NCBI GenBank assembly: GCA_910579965.1
Contig: CAJTWF010000017.1
Location: forward strand, 1 to 47,352
DNA from: an uncultured Oscillospiraceae bacterium
GTDB taxonomy: Bacteria; Bacillota; Clostridia; Oscillospirales; Oscillospiraceae
DNA: 47,352 nucleotides
Direction of reading: 5' to 3'
Below, piece by piece: positions 32,691 through 42,306 of the stretch. The translations under genes were made by a program, and so were the position numbers. Under the pieces are notes generated by a model that did no database searches, was not told the DNA's origin, and worked only from the letters and a program-made list of their open reading frames with translations. How positions within the stretch are numbered: position 1 is the stretch's first letter; the number at the start of each line of letters is the position of its first letter.

Positions 32691-33764
32691 TACAGCGCGG
32701 CCCGTATAGGTTCTGTACTCTCCCGGCGAGCTCTTGGTCAGTTTCTTGAAGATCTGTGAAAAATATTTGTGATCCCGATAGCCCACCTGCTCTGCCACCT
32801 GATAAATTTTCAGATTCGTATTGAGCAGCAGACCCTTGGCGTGCTCAATGCGGGTATGGTGGATATACTCCACAAATCCCATGCCCATCGTCTGGGGAAA
32901 GCAGCCGCTGAGGTAGGAGGCGCTTACATAGATCGCCTGTGCCACGGCGTCCAGACTCAGATCCTCGCGGTAGTGCTCCGCAATATAGGCGGCCGCCCGC
33001 AGGGCCGGGGCTGAGACCTCCGTGCGCCTGTTCTGCAGCTGCGCTCTGGCGGCGTAGGCGAACCGGCGCAGGCTGGCAAGGCGGCTCTCCTCTCCCTCGG
33101 CGGCGGGCTGGAGGGAGGGGCTGGGGAGCTGAGAGACGCCGCAGTCAAACAGCAGATGCAGGACGGCAATAGACAGGAGGAAGATGGAGAAGAGCATGGC
33201 GTTTCCGTTGGCGCTGGAGACGGATGCGGCCGCCCAAAAGGTCTCCAGAGCGCTGTCGAGCTCCTCGTCAGATCCGGACTGAATAGCCCGGATTACCTGC
33301 CGCTCCTCCTTGGCGGGATAGCTGAGACTGATCGTATCCCCCTGCCACAGCTCGGAGAACCCGAGAAACGCCCCCCGCTGCCGGACAATTTCCAGCTTCT
33401 CCGCAGAGTGGTGCACCGCCTTGAGCAGCTGGGTGGGGAGAAACGGTTTGAGCAGATACTGATCCACATCCAGCTCAATGGCCTGCTGGGCGTAGGAAAA
33501 ATCGTCATAGCCGCTGACAATGATAAAGGACGGGTGGGGCTCCTCCGCCCCCCGGATCTGCTTGATGACCTCAATGCCGCTCATGCCGGGCATCTGGATG
33601 TCAATGAGCACAATATCAGGGCGGCAGGACTGGATCATCCGGTACGTCTCTGGACCGTCTCCGGCAACGCCGATGATCTCAATGCCGTATTTATCCCAGT
33701 TGATGCAGCGGATCATGTCGTTGCAGGCGGAGATTTCGTCGTCGGCAATCAGCAGACGGATCAT
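32649..33764 (-). CDS. YesN-type response regulator (receiver + AraC HTH)
   Basis: A 371-residue response regulator. The receiver (1-120) has acidic pocket DDE at 8-10, phospho-acceptor Asp55 in LIDIQMPG and the late Lys in YLLKPF. A C-terminal AraC-type double HTH (~250-355) contains SLDAVAQAIYVSASYLSGCF and VAEQVGYRDHKYFSQIFKKL. It overlaps the kinase gene by four bases (ATGA). The last ~12 residues (TEGAVSASSRRM) and the stop codon appear to derive from the adjoining IS21 remnant. It should activate the divergent peptide-use operon. Confidence 0.92.
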   Translation of the reverse strand: MIRLLIADDEISACNDMIRCINWDKYGIEIIGVAGDGPETYRMIQSCRPDIVLIDIQMPGMSGIEVIKQIRGAEEPHPSFIIVSGYDDFSYAQQAIELDVDQYLLKPFLPTQLLKAVHHSAEKLEIVRQRGAFLGFSELWQGDTISLSYPAKEERQVIRAIQSGSDEELDSALETFWAAASVSSANGNAMLFSIFLLSIAVLHLLFDCGVSQLPSPSLQPAAEGEESRLASLRRFAYAARAQLQNRRTEVSAPALRAAAYIAEHYREDLSLDAVAQAIYVSASYLSGCFPQTMGMGFVEYIHHTRIEHAKGLLLNTNLKIYQVAEQVGYRDHKYFSQIFKKLTKSSPGEYRTYTGRAVKTEGAVSASSRRM

Positions 33765-35566
33765 GGCTGGGCCTCCTTTCTGCGCTCTGGCGCTGGCAGC
33801 GCGCTGGGGAGCGACAGCTGGACCAGGGTTCCTGTTCCCGCCTCGCTGTCAATGGTAAAGGCAAAGTCGTCCCCGTAGGTCAGCTTCAAGCGATCATAGA
33901 TGTTTTTTATAGCAAAGCGGCTCCCGGGGGAGGCGTGTTCAGCGGGGACCGACTCCGGCAGCTGACAGAGGATCGCCGGTGGAATCCCGGCTCCGTCGTC
34001 GGAGACGCTGAGGAGGATCCGGGCCCCGTCCGGGCTGGCGGCGGCCCGCACAGTGATATGGATGACTTGGGAGCTGCATTCCGCCCCGTGGACGACAGAG
34101 TTCTCCACCAGAGGCTGTAGAATCAGCTTGGGGATATGCAGCTCCAGAATGTCCTCCGGAAATGTTACCGTGTAGACAATGCGATCGCTGTACCGCCATT
34201 TTTGCAGCTTGAGGTAGTAGGCGATGAGATCCCGCTCCTGCCGGACGGTGATGACGCTGCCGCCCCTGTTCAGGCTGATGCGGAAGAACTGGCCCATGGA
34301 GTAGGCGACGTCAGCAATCTCCGCCTCCCCCTTGCTCAGTGCGCTCCACTGGATGGAATTAATCAGGTTATAGAGGAAATGGGGGTTGATCTGCGCCTGC
34401 AGGGCGTCAAGCTCCGCCTCCTGCTGCCGGATCTTCAGCAGATAGGTGCTCTCGATAAGCTTCCGGTTCTCCTGTACCATCTCGTTGAAGAGACGGCCCA
34501 GCTGTCCAATCTCATCGTTGTAATGGAAGTCAACCTTGGCCTCAAAATTACCCGACTTGAATTGACGCATGGAGGCCGCCAGCTCTTGCAGGGGCCGGAC
34601 CATGGTCTGGGAGGTAATCAGCAGAATAGGGAAGAGCAGAAAGGCGGAAAGCAGAACGCCGGCTACGGCATAGCCGTAAAATGGGCCCAGGTTCCATGTA
34701 AAGGCGTGGTAAGGCACCAGCACATAGGTGTAAAAATAGGACTGATCCACCCTGTCGTAGGCCACGCGGTACTTGACGCCGTCCAGCACCGCGATAAAGT
34801 GCCCGGTAATGCTGCCGTCAGAGGTGCCGGCTAGGAGCGTCTCCCGGGCCTGTGCAGAGAGGGCGGGCGAATGCCGGGAGAAGACGGCCCTGCCGGAGCG
34901 GTCCAGGACGGTAAGTCTGCGGTAAGGGCTGCCCGGCTCGTAGCTGGAGGAGAAGATCCGGCGGCTGTCCAGAGAGACCGCCAGCACACCCAGGGGGCGA
35001 AAGGTGTGGGTGTCCTTGACGAGATACCACAGGGTGATTTTGGGGGAGTGGTCTGCCGTCATATAGCAGACGTCGCCCTGATCAATAAACTCCCACTCAT
35101 AGAGCTGGGAACCGGCTACGATCCGCTGGAGGGGCCTGTCCCCGTCCTGGGGTACCGGTCCCCAGGAGTTGTCAATGGACATGTACTCGATCGGCGTACC
35201 GGCAAGATCATAGAAGGCCAGGCCCGCGCAGTACATCCGTGCGCGGACCGCCTGCATGATCTCGGTGGAGTCCGTGTGGCGGCCGCCCTGGGCGTGGGTG
35301 AGGAACAGCTCCTGGACCGGGGAGGAGAGGCTGTAGTACTCGGCAATCCCCATGAGATACTGCTGCTCCTTCTCGATCAGGAGGCTTCCGGAGTCCACGG
35401 TATCCAGCATTGAGCGCAGCAGGTCCTGCTGAGAGGTTTTTTCCGCCAGCACCAGCAGCACCGCGGACAGCAGAATAAAGATCCCCACGATCACGGCATA
35501 AATAACCACCACCAGACGCGTTCCAATGCTGGCGTTCATAAATCGTTTTTTGATCAGCTTCAGCAT
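33761..35566 (-). CDS. YesM-type sensor histidine kinase
   Basis: A 601-residue membrane kinase. TM1 is at about 17-41, then comes a ~250-residue extracellular sensor (dCache-like by size) and TM2 at about 290-312. A HAMP region follows, with a His_kinase segment QINPHFLYNLINSIQ whose His is near 390, and an ATPase domain with PLVENSVVHGAE (~485) and SDDGAGIP. It pairs with the overlapping response regulator. Sensing of peptides or other extracellular nutrients is inferred from the divergent oligopeptide transporter. Confidence 0.94.
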   Translation of the reverse strand: MLKLIKKRFMNASIGTRLVVVIYAVIVGIFILLSAVLLVLAEKTSQQDLLRSMLDTVDSGSLLIEKEQQYLMGIAEYYSLSSPVQELFLTHAQGGRHTDSTEIMQAVRARMYCAGLAFYDLAGTPIEYMSIDNSWGPVPQDGDRPLQRIVAGSQLYEWEFIDQGDVCYMTADHSPKITLWYLVKDTHTFRPLGVLAVSLDSRRIFSSSYEPGSPYRRLTVLDRSGRAVFSRHSPALSAQARETLLAGTSDGSITGHFIAVLDGVKYRVAYDRVDQSYFYTYVLVPYHAFTWNLGPFYGYAVAGVLLSAFLLFPILLITSQTMVRPLQELAASMRQFKSGNFEAKVDFHYNDEIGQLGRLFNEMVQENRKLIESTYLLKIRQQEAELDALQAQINPHFLYNLINSIQWSALSKGEAEIADVAYSMGQFFRISLNRGGSVITVRQERDLIAYYLKLQKWRYSDRIVYTVTFPEDILELHIPKLILQPLVENSVVHGAECSSQVIHITVRAAASPDGARILLSVSDDGAGIPPAILCQLPESVPAEHASPGSRFAIKNIYDRLKLTYGDDFAFTIDSEAGTGTLVQLSLPSALPAPERRKEAQP

Positions 35567-35643
35567 AAAAATCTCCGTTCAGCAGGCCAGCGCAGGGACA
35601 GGCGGATAGGGGTATTTTATTTTGAATAATGAACTTACATTTT

Positions 35644-35672
35644 ATTTTAGCAAAAATACCGGTTAAAATCAA
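35644..35672 (-). promoter_or_regulatory. Promoter of the two-component operon
   Basis: On the minus strand TTGATT (35672-35667) and TAAAAT (35649-35644) are 17 bases apart, about 78 bases before the kinase ATG. Confidence 0.55.
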
Positions 35673-35761
35673 TAGGTCAATTTGCTGCCCCAACCTACAT
35701 TCTGCGGAGTGTATTCCGGCAAAACATCACAAGATTTTCACCCTATCCTAAAAATGTCGGA

Positions 35762-35790
35762 TTTTATAATGTGCATTCTTTTTTTATAAT
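35762..35790 (+). promoter_or_regulatory. Probable activator-dependent promoter of the peptide-use operon
   Basis: A perfect TATAAT at 35785-35790 lies 55 bases before the oppB ATG, but the -35 place (TTTTAT) is poor. A good -10 with a weak -35 is what an AraC-type activator such as the adjacent YesN protein would need. No clear repeated binding site was identified by eye. Confidence 0.5.
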
Positions 35791-35844
35791 ATACACATAG
35801 AAGCAGCACAACCTATTGCAAGACCAGGGGGAGGATCACAAGTT

Positions 35845-36810
35845 ATGTATAAATACGTCTTAAAGCGGCTGCTGATGATGATTCCGGTTTTAGTGGGCGT
35901 CCTGCTCATTGTGTTCACCATCAACCAGATGATGCCGGGTGACCCGGCCATCATGCTGGCGGGAGGCGAGCAGGCCACGCCGATGGAGATTGAACGGGTC
36001 CGAGAGGAGCTGGGGCTCAACGATCCCCTCCCGATTCAATTTTTTAATTATGCCAAGGGGCTGATTCTGGAGGGCGATCTGGGGACCTCCTATGCCACCA
36101 AGCGGCCCGTTTTTGAGGAGGTGACCGAGCGCCTGCCTACCACGGTGACGCTGGCGGTGGTCAGCATTCTCCTGGCGGTGGCCATCGGCATCCCCACGGG
36201 GATTCTCTCCGCCATACGCCAGTACAGCTGGATTGACCACTGCTCCATGGGCGTCGCCCTGATCGGTGTATCCATGCCCAACTTCTGGCAGGGGCTGATG
36301 AATATCCTTATCTTTGCGATCTACCTGAAATGGCTCCCGGCCTCCGGATTTTATGGGTGGCAGTACTGGATCCTTCCGGCGCTCACCATCGGCACATCCT
36401 CGGCGGCCATCATAACCAGGATGACCCGCTCCTCCATGCTGGAGGTGATCCGCCAGGACTACATACGCACGGCCAGAGCGAAGGGGCTCTCGGAAAAGGT
36501 GGTGATTACCAAGCACGCGCTGAAGAATGCGCTGATCCCGATTATCACTGTGGTAGGCATCCAGTTCGGCAGCCTGCTGGGCGGCGCGGTGGTCACGGAG
36601 ACGGTCTTTGCCATCCCAGGACTGGGCAAGTTCATGATCGACGCCATCAAGGCCCGCAACTACCCGGTGGTCCAGGGGGGCGTCCTGATGCTCGCCATTA
36701 TTTTCAGCATGGTGAACCTCTGCGTGGACATGCTGTATGCCTTTGCAGACCCCAGAATCAAGTCCCTGTACAAGGGGAGGAGCAGAAAGGAGTCGTCCGA
36801 TAATGCCTAA
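35845..36810 (+). CDS. Oligopeptide/dipeptide ABC transporter permease (OppB/DppB type)
   Basis: A 321-residue inner-membrane permease with about six hydrophobic segments. MYKYVLKRLLMMIPVLVGVLL is the typical DppB/OppB start, MMPGDPA follows, and the EAA loop region DYIRTARAKGLSEKVVITKH contacts the ATPase. GGGGGAGG lies upstream of the ATG. It is the first gene of the operon and overlaps oppC by 8 bases. Confidence 0.94.
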   Translation: MYKYVLKRLLMMIPVLVGVLLIVFTINQMMPGDPAIMLAGGEQATPMEIERVREELGLNDPLPIQFFNYAKGLILEGDLGTSYATKRPVFEEVTERLPTTVTLAVVSILLAVAIGIPTGILSAIRQYSWIDHCSMGVALIGVSMPNFWQGLMNILIFAIYLKWLPASGFYGWQYWILPALTIGTSSAAIITRMTRSSMLEVIRQDYIRTARAKGLSEKVVITKHALKNALIPIITVVGIQFGSLLGGAVVTETVFAIPGLGKFMIDAIKARNYPVVQGGVLMLAIIFSMVNLCVDMLYAFADPRIKSLYKGRSRKESSDNA

Positions 36811-37705
36811 GATGTCAACGCCGGCAATGGCGGTCCGGAGCAAGAAAAAGGACCGCGCCGGAAAGAGCGGGCCCTGGCGGGACGTGGCCCGGCGGCTGGT
36901 CAAGAGCAAGTCCGCCATGGTGGGCCTCTCCATTGTGCTGCTGCTGGTGTTGGTGGCCTGCTTCCCGCAGGTGTTCGCCCCCGAGGGGATGGACGAGCAG
37001 AACTACGGCCGTCAGTTTATGCCGCCAAGCTGGCAGCACCTGATGGGGACGGACAACCTGGGACGGGACATCTTCAGCCGCGTGATCTACGGCGCACAGA
37101 TCTCTATCCAGGTAGGCCTGATCTCCGTGGGTCTGGCATGCGCCGTGGGCGGTCTTCTGGGGGCGCTGGCCGCCTACTATGGAGGGCGGGCCGACAATCT
37201 CATTATGCGCACCATGGACGTTATGCTGGCCATTCCCAGCATTCTGCTGTCCATCTCCATTGCGGCCGCCCTGGGGCCGGGGCTGTTCAACATGATGGTG
37301 GCCATTGGTCTGGGAAACGTACCTGTCTACGCCCGGGTGGTTCGGGCCGCCATCATGACGGTGAAGGAGCAGGAATTTGTGGAGGCCAGCCGTGCAATCG
37401 GCGCCAACACGGGCCGGCTGCTCCTCCGGCACATGCTGCCGAACGCCATGGCCCCCATCATTGTCCAGGCCACGCTGGGGGTTGCCGGCGCCATTCTGTC
37501 CGCGGCGGGCCTCAGCTTCCTGGGCCTCGGCATCCAGCCGCCCACCCCGGAGTGGGGCTCCATGCTCTCCGCCGGACGGCAGTACATCCGTGACGCCTGG
37601 TGGATCGTGACATTTCCGGGTCTGACCATCATGGTGACCATTTTTGCGCTGAATCTGCTGGGCGACGGCCTGCGGGACGCGCTGGATCCCAGACTGAAAC
37701 GATAA
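36803..37705 (+). CDS. Oligopeptide/dipeptide ABC transporter permease (OppC/DppC type)
   Basis: A 300-residue permease. A charged N-terminus precedes TM1 (MVGLSIVLLLVLVACFP). LMGTDNLGRDIFSRVIYGAQ is the classic DppC signature, and the EAA loop is EFVEASRAIGANTGRLLLRH. The ATG at 36803 overlaps the oppB stop and follows AAAGGAG. It partners OppB to form the translocation pore. Confidence 0.94.
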   Translation: MPKMSTPAMAVRSKKKDRAGKSGPWRDVARRLVKSKSAMVGLSIVLLLVLVACFPQVFAPEGMDEQNYGRQFMPPSWQHLMGTDNLGRDIFSRVIYGAQISIQVGLISVGLACAVGGLLGALAAYYGGRADNLIMRTMDVMLAIPSILLSISIAAALGPGLFNMMVAIGLGNVPVYARVVRAAIMTVKEQEFVEASRAIGANTGRLLLRHMLPNAMAPIIVQATLGVAGAILSAAGLSFLGLGIQPPTPEWGSMLSAGRQYIRDAWWIVTFPGLTIMVTIFALNLLGDGLRDALDPRLKR

Positions 37706-37715
37706 GGAGAGGGCT

Positions 37716-38774
37716 ATGATACACGAAATGTCGTCAGGAGGATCCCGCAGCGCCCCCACAGAGGGGAACCTCTTGTCCGTAAAGAATCTGGTCATCCACT
37801 ACGAGACCGAGGAGAGCGTTGTGGAGGCAGCCAATAACGTCTCCTTTAGCATCAGGCGGGGGGAGACCCTGGGCCTGGTGGGCGAGACCGGGGCGGGAAA
37901 GACCACCATCGCTCTGGGCATCATGGGGCTCCTTCCGGAGGGGGTGGGCCGGATGGTCCAGGGGGAGATCATCCTCGACGGCCAGCGGCTCACGGCCTCT
38001 TTGGACGGGAAGGAGCGGGGGGCCAGCGAGGCGGAGATGCGCGGCATCCGGGGGAACAAGGTCTCTATGATCTTTCAGGACCCCATGACCTCGCTGAACC
38101 CAGTCCTCACAGTAGGCGATCAGATCGCCGAGGTAATCCGCCACCACCACAAGCTCTCCCGCGGGGAGGCCGCGGCAAGGGCGCAGGAGATGCTGCGCAA
38201 GGTGGGTATCCCCGACGACCGGTATCAGGAGTATCCCCATCAGTTCTCCGGCGGCATGAAGCAGCGGGTGGTTATCGCCATCGCCCTGGCCTGCAATCCG
38301 GAGCTGCTCATCGCAGACGAGCCCACCACGGCCCTGGACGTCACCATTCAGGCCCAGGTGCTGGATCTGATGCGGAACTTAAAAAGCGACTACGGGACGG
38401 CCATGCTGCTCATCACCCACGACCTGGGCGTAGTTGCGGAAAACTGTGACCAAATCGCCATTATCTACGCGGGGGAGATTGTGGAGGCGGGCACCCCCGC
38501 CCACATCTTCAAGAACCCCTCCCATCCATACACCATCGGTCTGCTGGAGTCCGTGCCCAGCCTGGATAAAGATGTGGAGCGGCTTAAGCCAATCCCCGGA
38601 CTTATGCCGGACCCGACGGATCTTCCCAGCTGGTGCAGCTTCTGCGACCGCTGCGGCCGGGCGGGGCCGGACTGCCGGAAGGCGGATCCCGTCCCGGTGG
38701 AAATCGAGCCCGGGCACTGGGTGAAGTGCTTACACGCCGGAAAGGAGAGAGCTGCGGATGGCGCCACTTCTTGA
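37716..38774 (+). CDS. Oligopeptide ABC transporter ATPase (OppD/DppD type)
   Basis: A 352-residue ATPase with Walker A GETGAGKTT, signature FSGGMKQRVVIA, Walker B LLIADEPTTALD and a switch His in LLITHDLGVVAE. The C-terminal oligopeptide-type extension carries CSFCDRCGRAGPDC, likely the [4Fe-4S]-type Cys cluster known in OppD/DppD proteins. AAGGAGAGG precedes the ATG. It overlaps the next ATPase gene by 17 bases. Confidence 0.94.
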   Translation: MIHEMSSGGSRSAPTEGNLLSVKNLVIHYETEESVVEAANNVSFSIRRGETLGLVGETGAGKTTIALGIMGLLPEGVGRMVQGEIILDGQRLTASLDGKERGASEAEMRGIRGNKVSMIFQDPMTSLNPVLTVGDQIAEVIRHHHKLSRGEAAARAQEMLRKVGIPDDRYQEYPHQFSGGMKQRVVIAIALACNPELLIADEPTTALDVTIQAQVLDLMRNLKSDYGTAMLLITHDLGVVAENCDQIAIIYAGEIVEAGTPAHIFKNPSHPYTIGLLESVPSLDKDVERLKPIPGLMPDPTDLPSWCSFCDRCGRAGPDCRKADPVPVEIEPGHWVKCLHAGKERAADGATS

Positions 38775-39723
38775 AGTACGGGACCTGAAAAAATATTTTA
38801 AGACCCCCTCCGGCTACCTCCACGCTGTGGACAAGGTGTCGTTCAGCCTGGAGACGGGAAAGACTCTGGGCGTTGTGGGGGAGAGCGGCTGCGGGAAGTC
38901 TACCCTCGGGCGCACAATCCTGCACCTGACCGAACCCACGGACGGCCAGATCATCTTTGACGGCCAGGATATCAGCACGGTATCCAACCGCAGGTTCAAG
39001 GAACTGCGGCGGGAGATGCAGATCGTATTCCAGGACCCCTTCTCCTCCCTGGATCCCCGCTCGTCGGTAAGCCAGACCATTGAGGAGCCCCTTGTCATCT
39101 ACCATAAGGAAATGGACAAGGAGCAGCGCGCCAAGCGGGTCCGGGAGCTGATGGACACGGTGGGACTGGCCCAGCGTCTGGCGGGCAGCTATCCCCATGA
39201 GCTGGATGGCGGCCGCCGCCAGCGGATCGGCATAGCCAGAGCCCTGGCGCTGCAGCCCCGGTTCATTGTGTGCGACGAGCCCGTGTCCGCCTTGGATGTG
39301 TCTATTCAGGCGCAGATCCTCAATCTGATGCAGGACTTGCAGCAGGAGTTCGGCCTGACGTACATGTTCATCACCCATGACCTCTCTGTGGTCCGGCATA
39401 TCTCTGACGAGATCTGCGTGATGTATCTGGGGCAGGTGGTGGAAAAGTGTCCGGCCAAGGAGCTGTTCCGGGCCAACCTGCACCCCTATACCAAGGCGCT
39501 GCTGTCGGCCATTCCCATTCCCAGCATTGACGTGCGCCGGGAGCGCATCCTCCTCAAGGGGGAGATCACCTCCCCCATCAACCCCAAGCCGGGCTGCCGC
39601 TTTGCCCCGCGGTGCAGCTACGCATGTCCGGTCTGCTTTGAAAAAAATCCGGACCTCACGGAGGTGCGGCCCCAGCACATGGCGGCCTGCCACCGCGTAG
39701 AAGAGATCAACCCCAACACATAA
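38758..39723 (+). CDS. Oligopeptide ABC transporter ATPase (OppF/DppF type)
   Basis: A 321-residue ATPase partner of OppD. Walker A is GESGCGKST and Walker B FIVCDEPVSALD. The C-terminus has RFAPRCSYACPVC. The ABC signature is ELDGGRRQRIGIARA: Ser and Gln of the usual LSGGQ are replaced by Asp and Arg. OppD keeps a near-standard SGGMKQR, so the two ATP sites should be unequal. I believe this variant recurs in some Clostridia OppF proteins, but could not check. Confidence 0.93.
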   Translation: MAPLLEVRDLKKYFKTPSGYLHAVDKVSFSLETGKTLGVVGESGCGKSTLGRTILHLTEPTDGQIIFDGQDISTVSNRRFKELRREMQIVFQDPFSSLDPRSSVSQTIEEPLVIYHKEMDKEQRAKRVRELMDTVGLAQRLAGSYPHELDGGRRQRIGIARALALQPRFIVCDEPVSALDVSIQAQILNLMQDLQQEFGLTYMFITHDLSVVRHISDEICVMYLGQVVEKCPAKELFRANLHPYTKALLSAIPIPSIDVRRERILLKGEITSPINPKPGCRFAPRCSYACPVCFEKNPDLTEVRPQHMAACHRVEEINPNT

Positions 39724-39745
39724 TTTTTAGAAAAGGAGAAACATT

Positions 39746-40576
39746 ATGGCTAACATTCTTTCGGAGCCCTTTTTGGGCGAACTGGCGGACCGCGAGAGCG
39801 AAATTCACTCCAAGCGCACGGCTGCGCAGCCCTCGGAGCTGGTCCTGGAGGTGACCAAGGAGGTGGAGGCGGATCCCGGCAACGTGGAGCTGTGGATTAA
39901 GCTGGGCCGTGCCTACCGCCGTCAGCAGATGCACCGGGAGGCCATCGACTGCTACTCCAACGGCATCACAGTGGACCCCTTCTACGGGCTTCTGTACCGC
40001 CACAGGGGACATGCCTATCTGAACACCGCCCGCTGGCCGGAGGCGATTGCGGACTTCACCACCGCCACCCGTCTCATCCCTGATAACTGGGACAGCTGGT
40101 ACCACCTGGGCGCCTCCTGCTTCATCAACGGCGAGTATGAGCGGGCCCGGCAGGCTTATGTCCGCTGCTATGAGCTCAATGAGAACCTCCAGATGACGAT
40201 TGCCATCACCGACTGGTACTGGATGACCCTCAAGCGGCTGGGCAGGGACGGGGAGGCGGCGAAGCTGCTGGAGTGCATTCCTGACGCCATTACAAAGGAG
40301 GACGAGAAGGGCGGCGGGAAGGAGTACCACAAGCGGCTGATGATGTACAAGGGGAGGATCACCCCCGAGGCGGCATGGGCGGACGCCGGCTCCGAGGATA
40401 TCCAGATTATCACCACCGGCTACGGCATCGCCAACTACTATTATGTCAATGGCCAGGAGGAGAAGGGCAACGAGATTGTCCGCAGGATCCTCCAGGAGGG
40501 CGAGACCCGCTATTGGTCCGCCTTCGGGTATCAGGCCTCCCTGGCTGAGGCGAAGCGCCGCGGTCTGTCCTGGTAA
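39746..40576 (+). CDS. Cytoplasmic tetratricopeptide-repeat protein
   Basis: A 276-residue soluble protein without signal peptide. Three TPR units are visible at about 47-80 (WIKLGRAYRRQQMHREAIDC), 81-114 (YRHRGHAYLNTARWPEAIAD) and 115-148 (WYHLGASCFINGEYERARQA). The C-terminal ~120 residues are helical and unassigned. TPRs bind proteins or peptides. It sits 22 bases after oppF and before the substrate-binding protein, which is unusual for opp operons. A scaffold for the peptidases or an intracellular peptide binder is a guess. AAAAGGAG precedes the ATG. Confidence 0.83.
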   Translation: MANILSEPFLGELADRESEIHSKRTAAQPSELVLEVTKEVEADPGNVELWIKLGRAYRRQQMHREAIDCYSNGITVDPFYGLLYRHRGHAYLNTARWPEAIADFTTATRLIPDNWDSWYHLGASCFINGEYERARQAYVRCYELNENLQMTIAITDWYWMTLKRLGRDGEAAKLLECIPDAITKEDEKGGGKEYHKRLMMYKGRITPEAAWADAGSEDIQIITTGYGIANYYYVNGQEEKGNEIVRRILQEGETRYWSAFGYQASLAEAKRRGLSW

Positions 40577-40657
40577 GCTCAGGCGCTTTTTCTGAAAAGA
40601 GTGGATATAGCGCGCACCTGACAGAACACGCAGATTGCACCGAAAAAGGAGGATACT

Positions 40658-42280
40658 ATGAAAAAGAGATTGCTTGCTCTCCTGCTCTCCCTGCTTATGA
40701 TCGCAAGTCTTGCCGCCTGCGGCGGCGGCAACGGGGACGGCGGCGCCCCGGCGGACAACAAGACGGACGCTAAGGACGACGGCGGCGCCCAGCAGACCCC
40801 GCCCCCCGCCGGCCTCTCCCTGACCAACGTGGAGGACACGCTGACCGTAGGCTCCACCGGAGAGCCCACTGTTCTGGACCCCCAGAACCAGAACGACTCC
40901 CCCAGCGGCTTTAACTGTATGCAGATGTACGAGACCCTGATTGCCCGGGACAACGAAACCATGGAGTATATGCCCCAGCTGGCGGAGAGCTGGGAGTACC
41001 TGGATGATACCACTATCCGCTTCCACCTCCGGGACGACGTGTACTTCCATGATGGAAGCCATTTCACAGCCAACGACGTCAAGTTCACCTTCATGCGCGG
41101 CAAGGACTGCACCCTAAAGGCCTACAGCTTCGAGCCCTTTGACTGCGACGCCTCCGCTGTGGTGGACGAGTATACCTTTGACCTGAAGACCAAGGAGCCC
41201 TTCCCCGCCGCGTTTGACTACCTGGTGGGCAACGCCATGCTGATTGTGGGCGAGAACGCGGTCAACAGCGCCGCCAATGTGGACGAGTATGGGCGCAACC
41301 CCACCGGCGGCACCGGCCCCTGGAAGTTCAAGGAGTGGATTGCCGGTGACCGCGTGGTCTATGAGCGCAATGAGGACTACTACGGCGAGAAGCCCTACTT
41401 CTCCACCATGGTTGTCCGCAACATCAGCGACGACACCACCCGCGCCCTGTCCCTGGAGGCCGGGGAGATCGACATCTCCATCAAGGTGGCCCCCACCCAG
41501 ATCGATACCATTGAGAACAGCGAGACGGCCTATCTGGTGCGCTTCCTCAACTTTGTGAACAACTACCTGGGCTTTAACTGCAAGAAAGAGCCCTTTAACG
41601 ACGTCCGCGTCCGCAAGGCCATGCGCTATGCTCTGGATCTGGACGCCATGACCGAGGTGGCCTACAGCGGCGCGGGCCTGCCCTCTGACAGCATTTTCAC
41701 CAAGGCCCTCTCCGCCTATGAGCCCGCGCCGGAGGAGCTGACCTACACCTACGACGTGGAGAAGGCCAAGTCCCTGCTGGCCGAGGCGGGCTACCCCGAC
41801 GGCTTTGCGTGCAGCCTGTGGGTCAACGAGAACCAGACCCGCATCGACATGGCCGAGATGCTCCAGAACGCCTGGGGACAGATCGGCATCAAGGTCAGCG
41901 TGGAGGTGATGGAGTTCGGCTCCTACCTGGAGAAGATCCACAACGGTGAGCATGACATGTTCATCCTGGGCTTTACCTCCGGCGGCAACGACAGCGCCTT
42001 TGCCCGCGACATCTTCTACACAGAGGACGGCTTTGTGGGCAACAGCCAGGGCTACAGCAACCCGGAATATGACCGGCTGGCGGATCTGGCCTATGTGGAA
42101 ATGGATCCGGAGAAGCGCCACGAGTACGAGATCGAGATCCAGAATCTGCTTCGGGATGAGCTGCCCTGGATCCCCCTGCGGTGCGACGAGGCCATCTACG
42201 GCGTGCGCTCCACCCTGACGGGCATGGACAAGGATGCCCAGGCGAAGCCCCAGTTCCGTAATATCAGGCCCCTGGCCTGA
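40658..42280 (+). CDS. Oligopeptide-binding lipoprotein (SBP family 5)
   Basis: A 540-residue extracellular binding protein. It has a lipoprotein signal MKKRLLALLLSLLMIASLAAC with the lipobox Cys at residue 21. A Gly/Asp-rich low-complexity linker to ~60 follows. The mature domain has YETLIARDN, the PQLAESWEY and HLRDDVYFHDG motifs, and NPTGGTGPWKFKEW, all typical of DppA/OppA-type proteins. It would deliver peptides to OppBCDF. Its position late in the operon, followed by a strong hairpin, fits extra mRNA stability for a high-copy component. Confidence 0.95.
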   Translation: MKKRLLALLLSLLMIASLAACGGGNGDGGAPADNKTDAKDDGGAQQTPPPAGLSLTNVEDTLTVGSTGEPTVLDPQNQNDSPSGFNCMQMYETLIARDNETMEYMPQLAESWEYLDDTTIRFHLRDDVYFHDGSHFTANDVKFTFMRGKDCTLKAYSFEPFDCDASAVVDEYTFDLKTKEPFPAAFDYLVGNAMLIVGENAVNSAANVDEYGRNPTGGTGPWKFKEWIAGDRVVYERNEDYYGEKPYFSTMVVRNISDDTTRALSLEAGEIDISIKVAPTQIDTIENSETAYLVRFLNFVNNYLGFNCKKEPFNDVRVRKAMRYALDLDAMTEVAYSGAGLPSDSIFTKALSAYEPAPEELTYTYDVEKAKSLLAEAGYPDGFACSLWVNENQTRIDMAEMLQNAWGQIGIKVSVEVMEFGSYLEKIHNGEHDMFILGFTSGGNDSAFARDIFYTEDGFVGNSQGYSNPEYDRLADLAYVEMDPEKRHEYEIEIQNLLRDELPWIPLRCDEAIYGVRSTLTGMDKDAQAKPQFRNIRPLA

Positions 42281-42306
42281 CCGGCGGCACAGCCCGCGGT
42301 CTGAAC

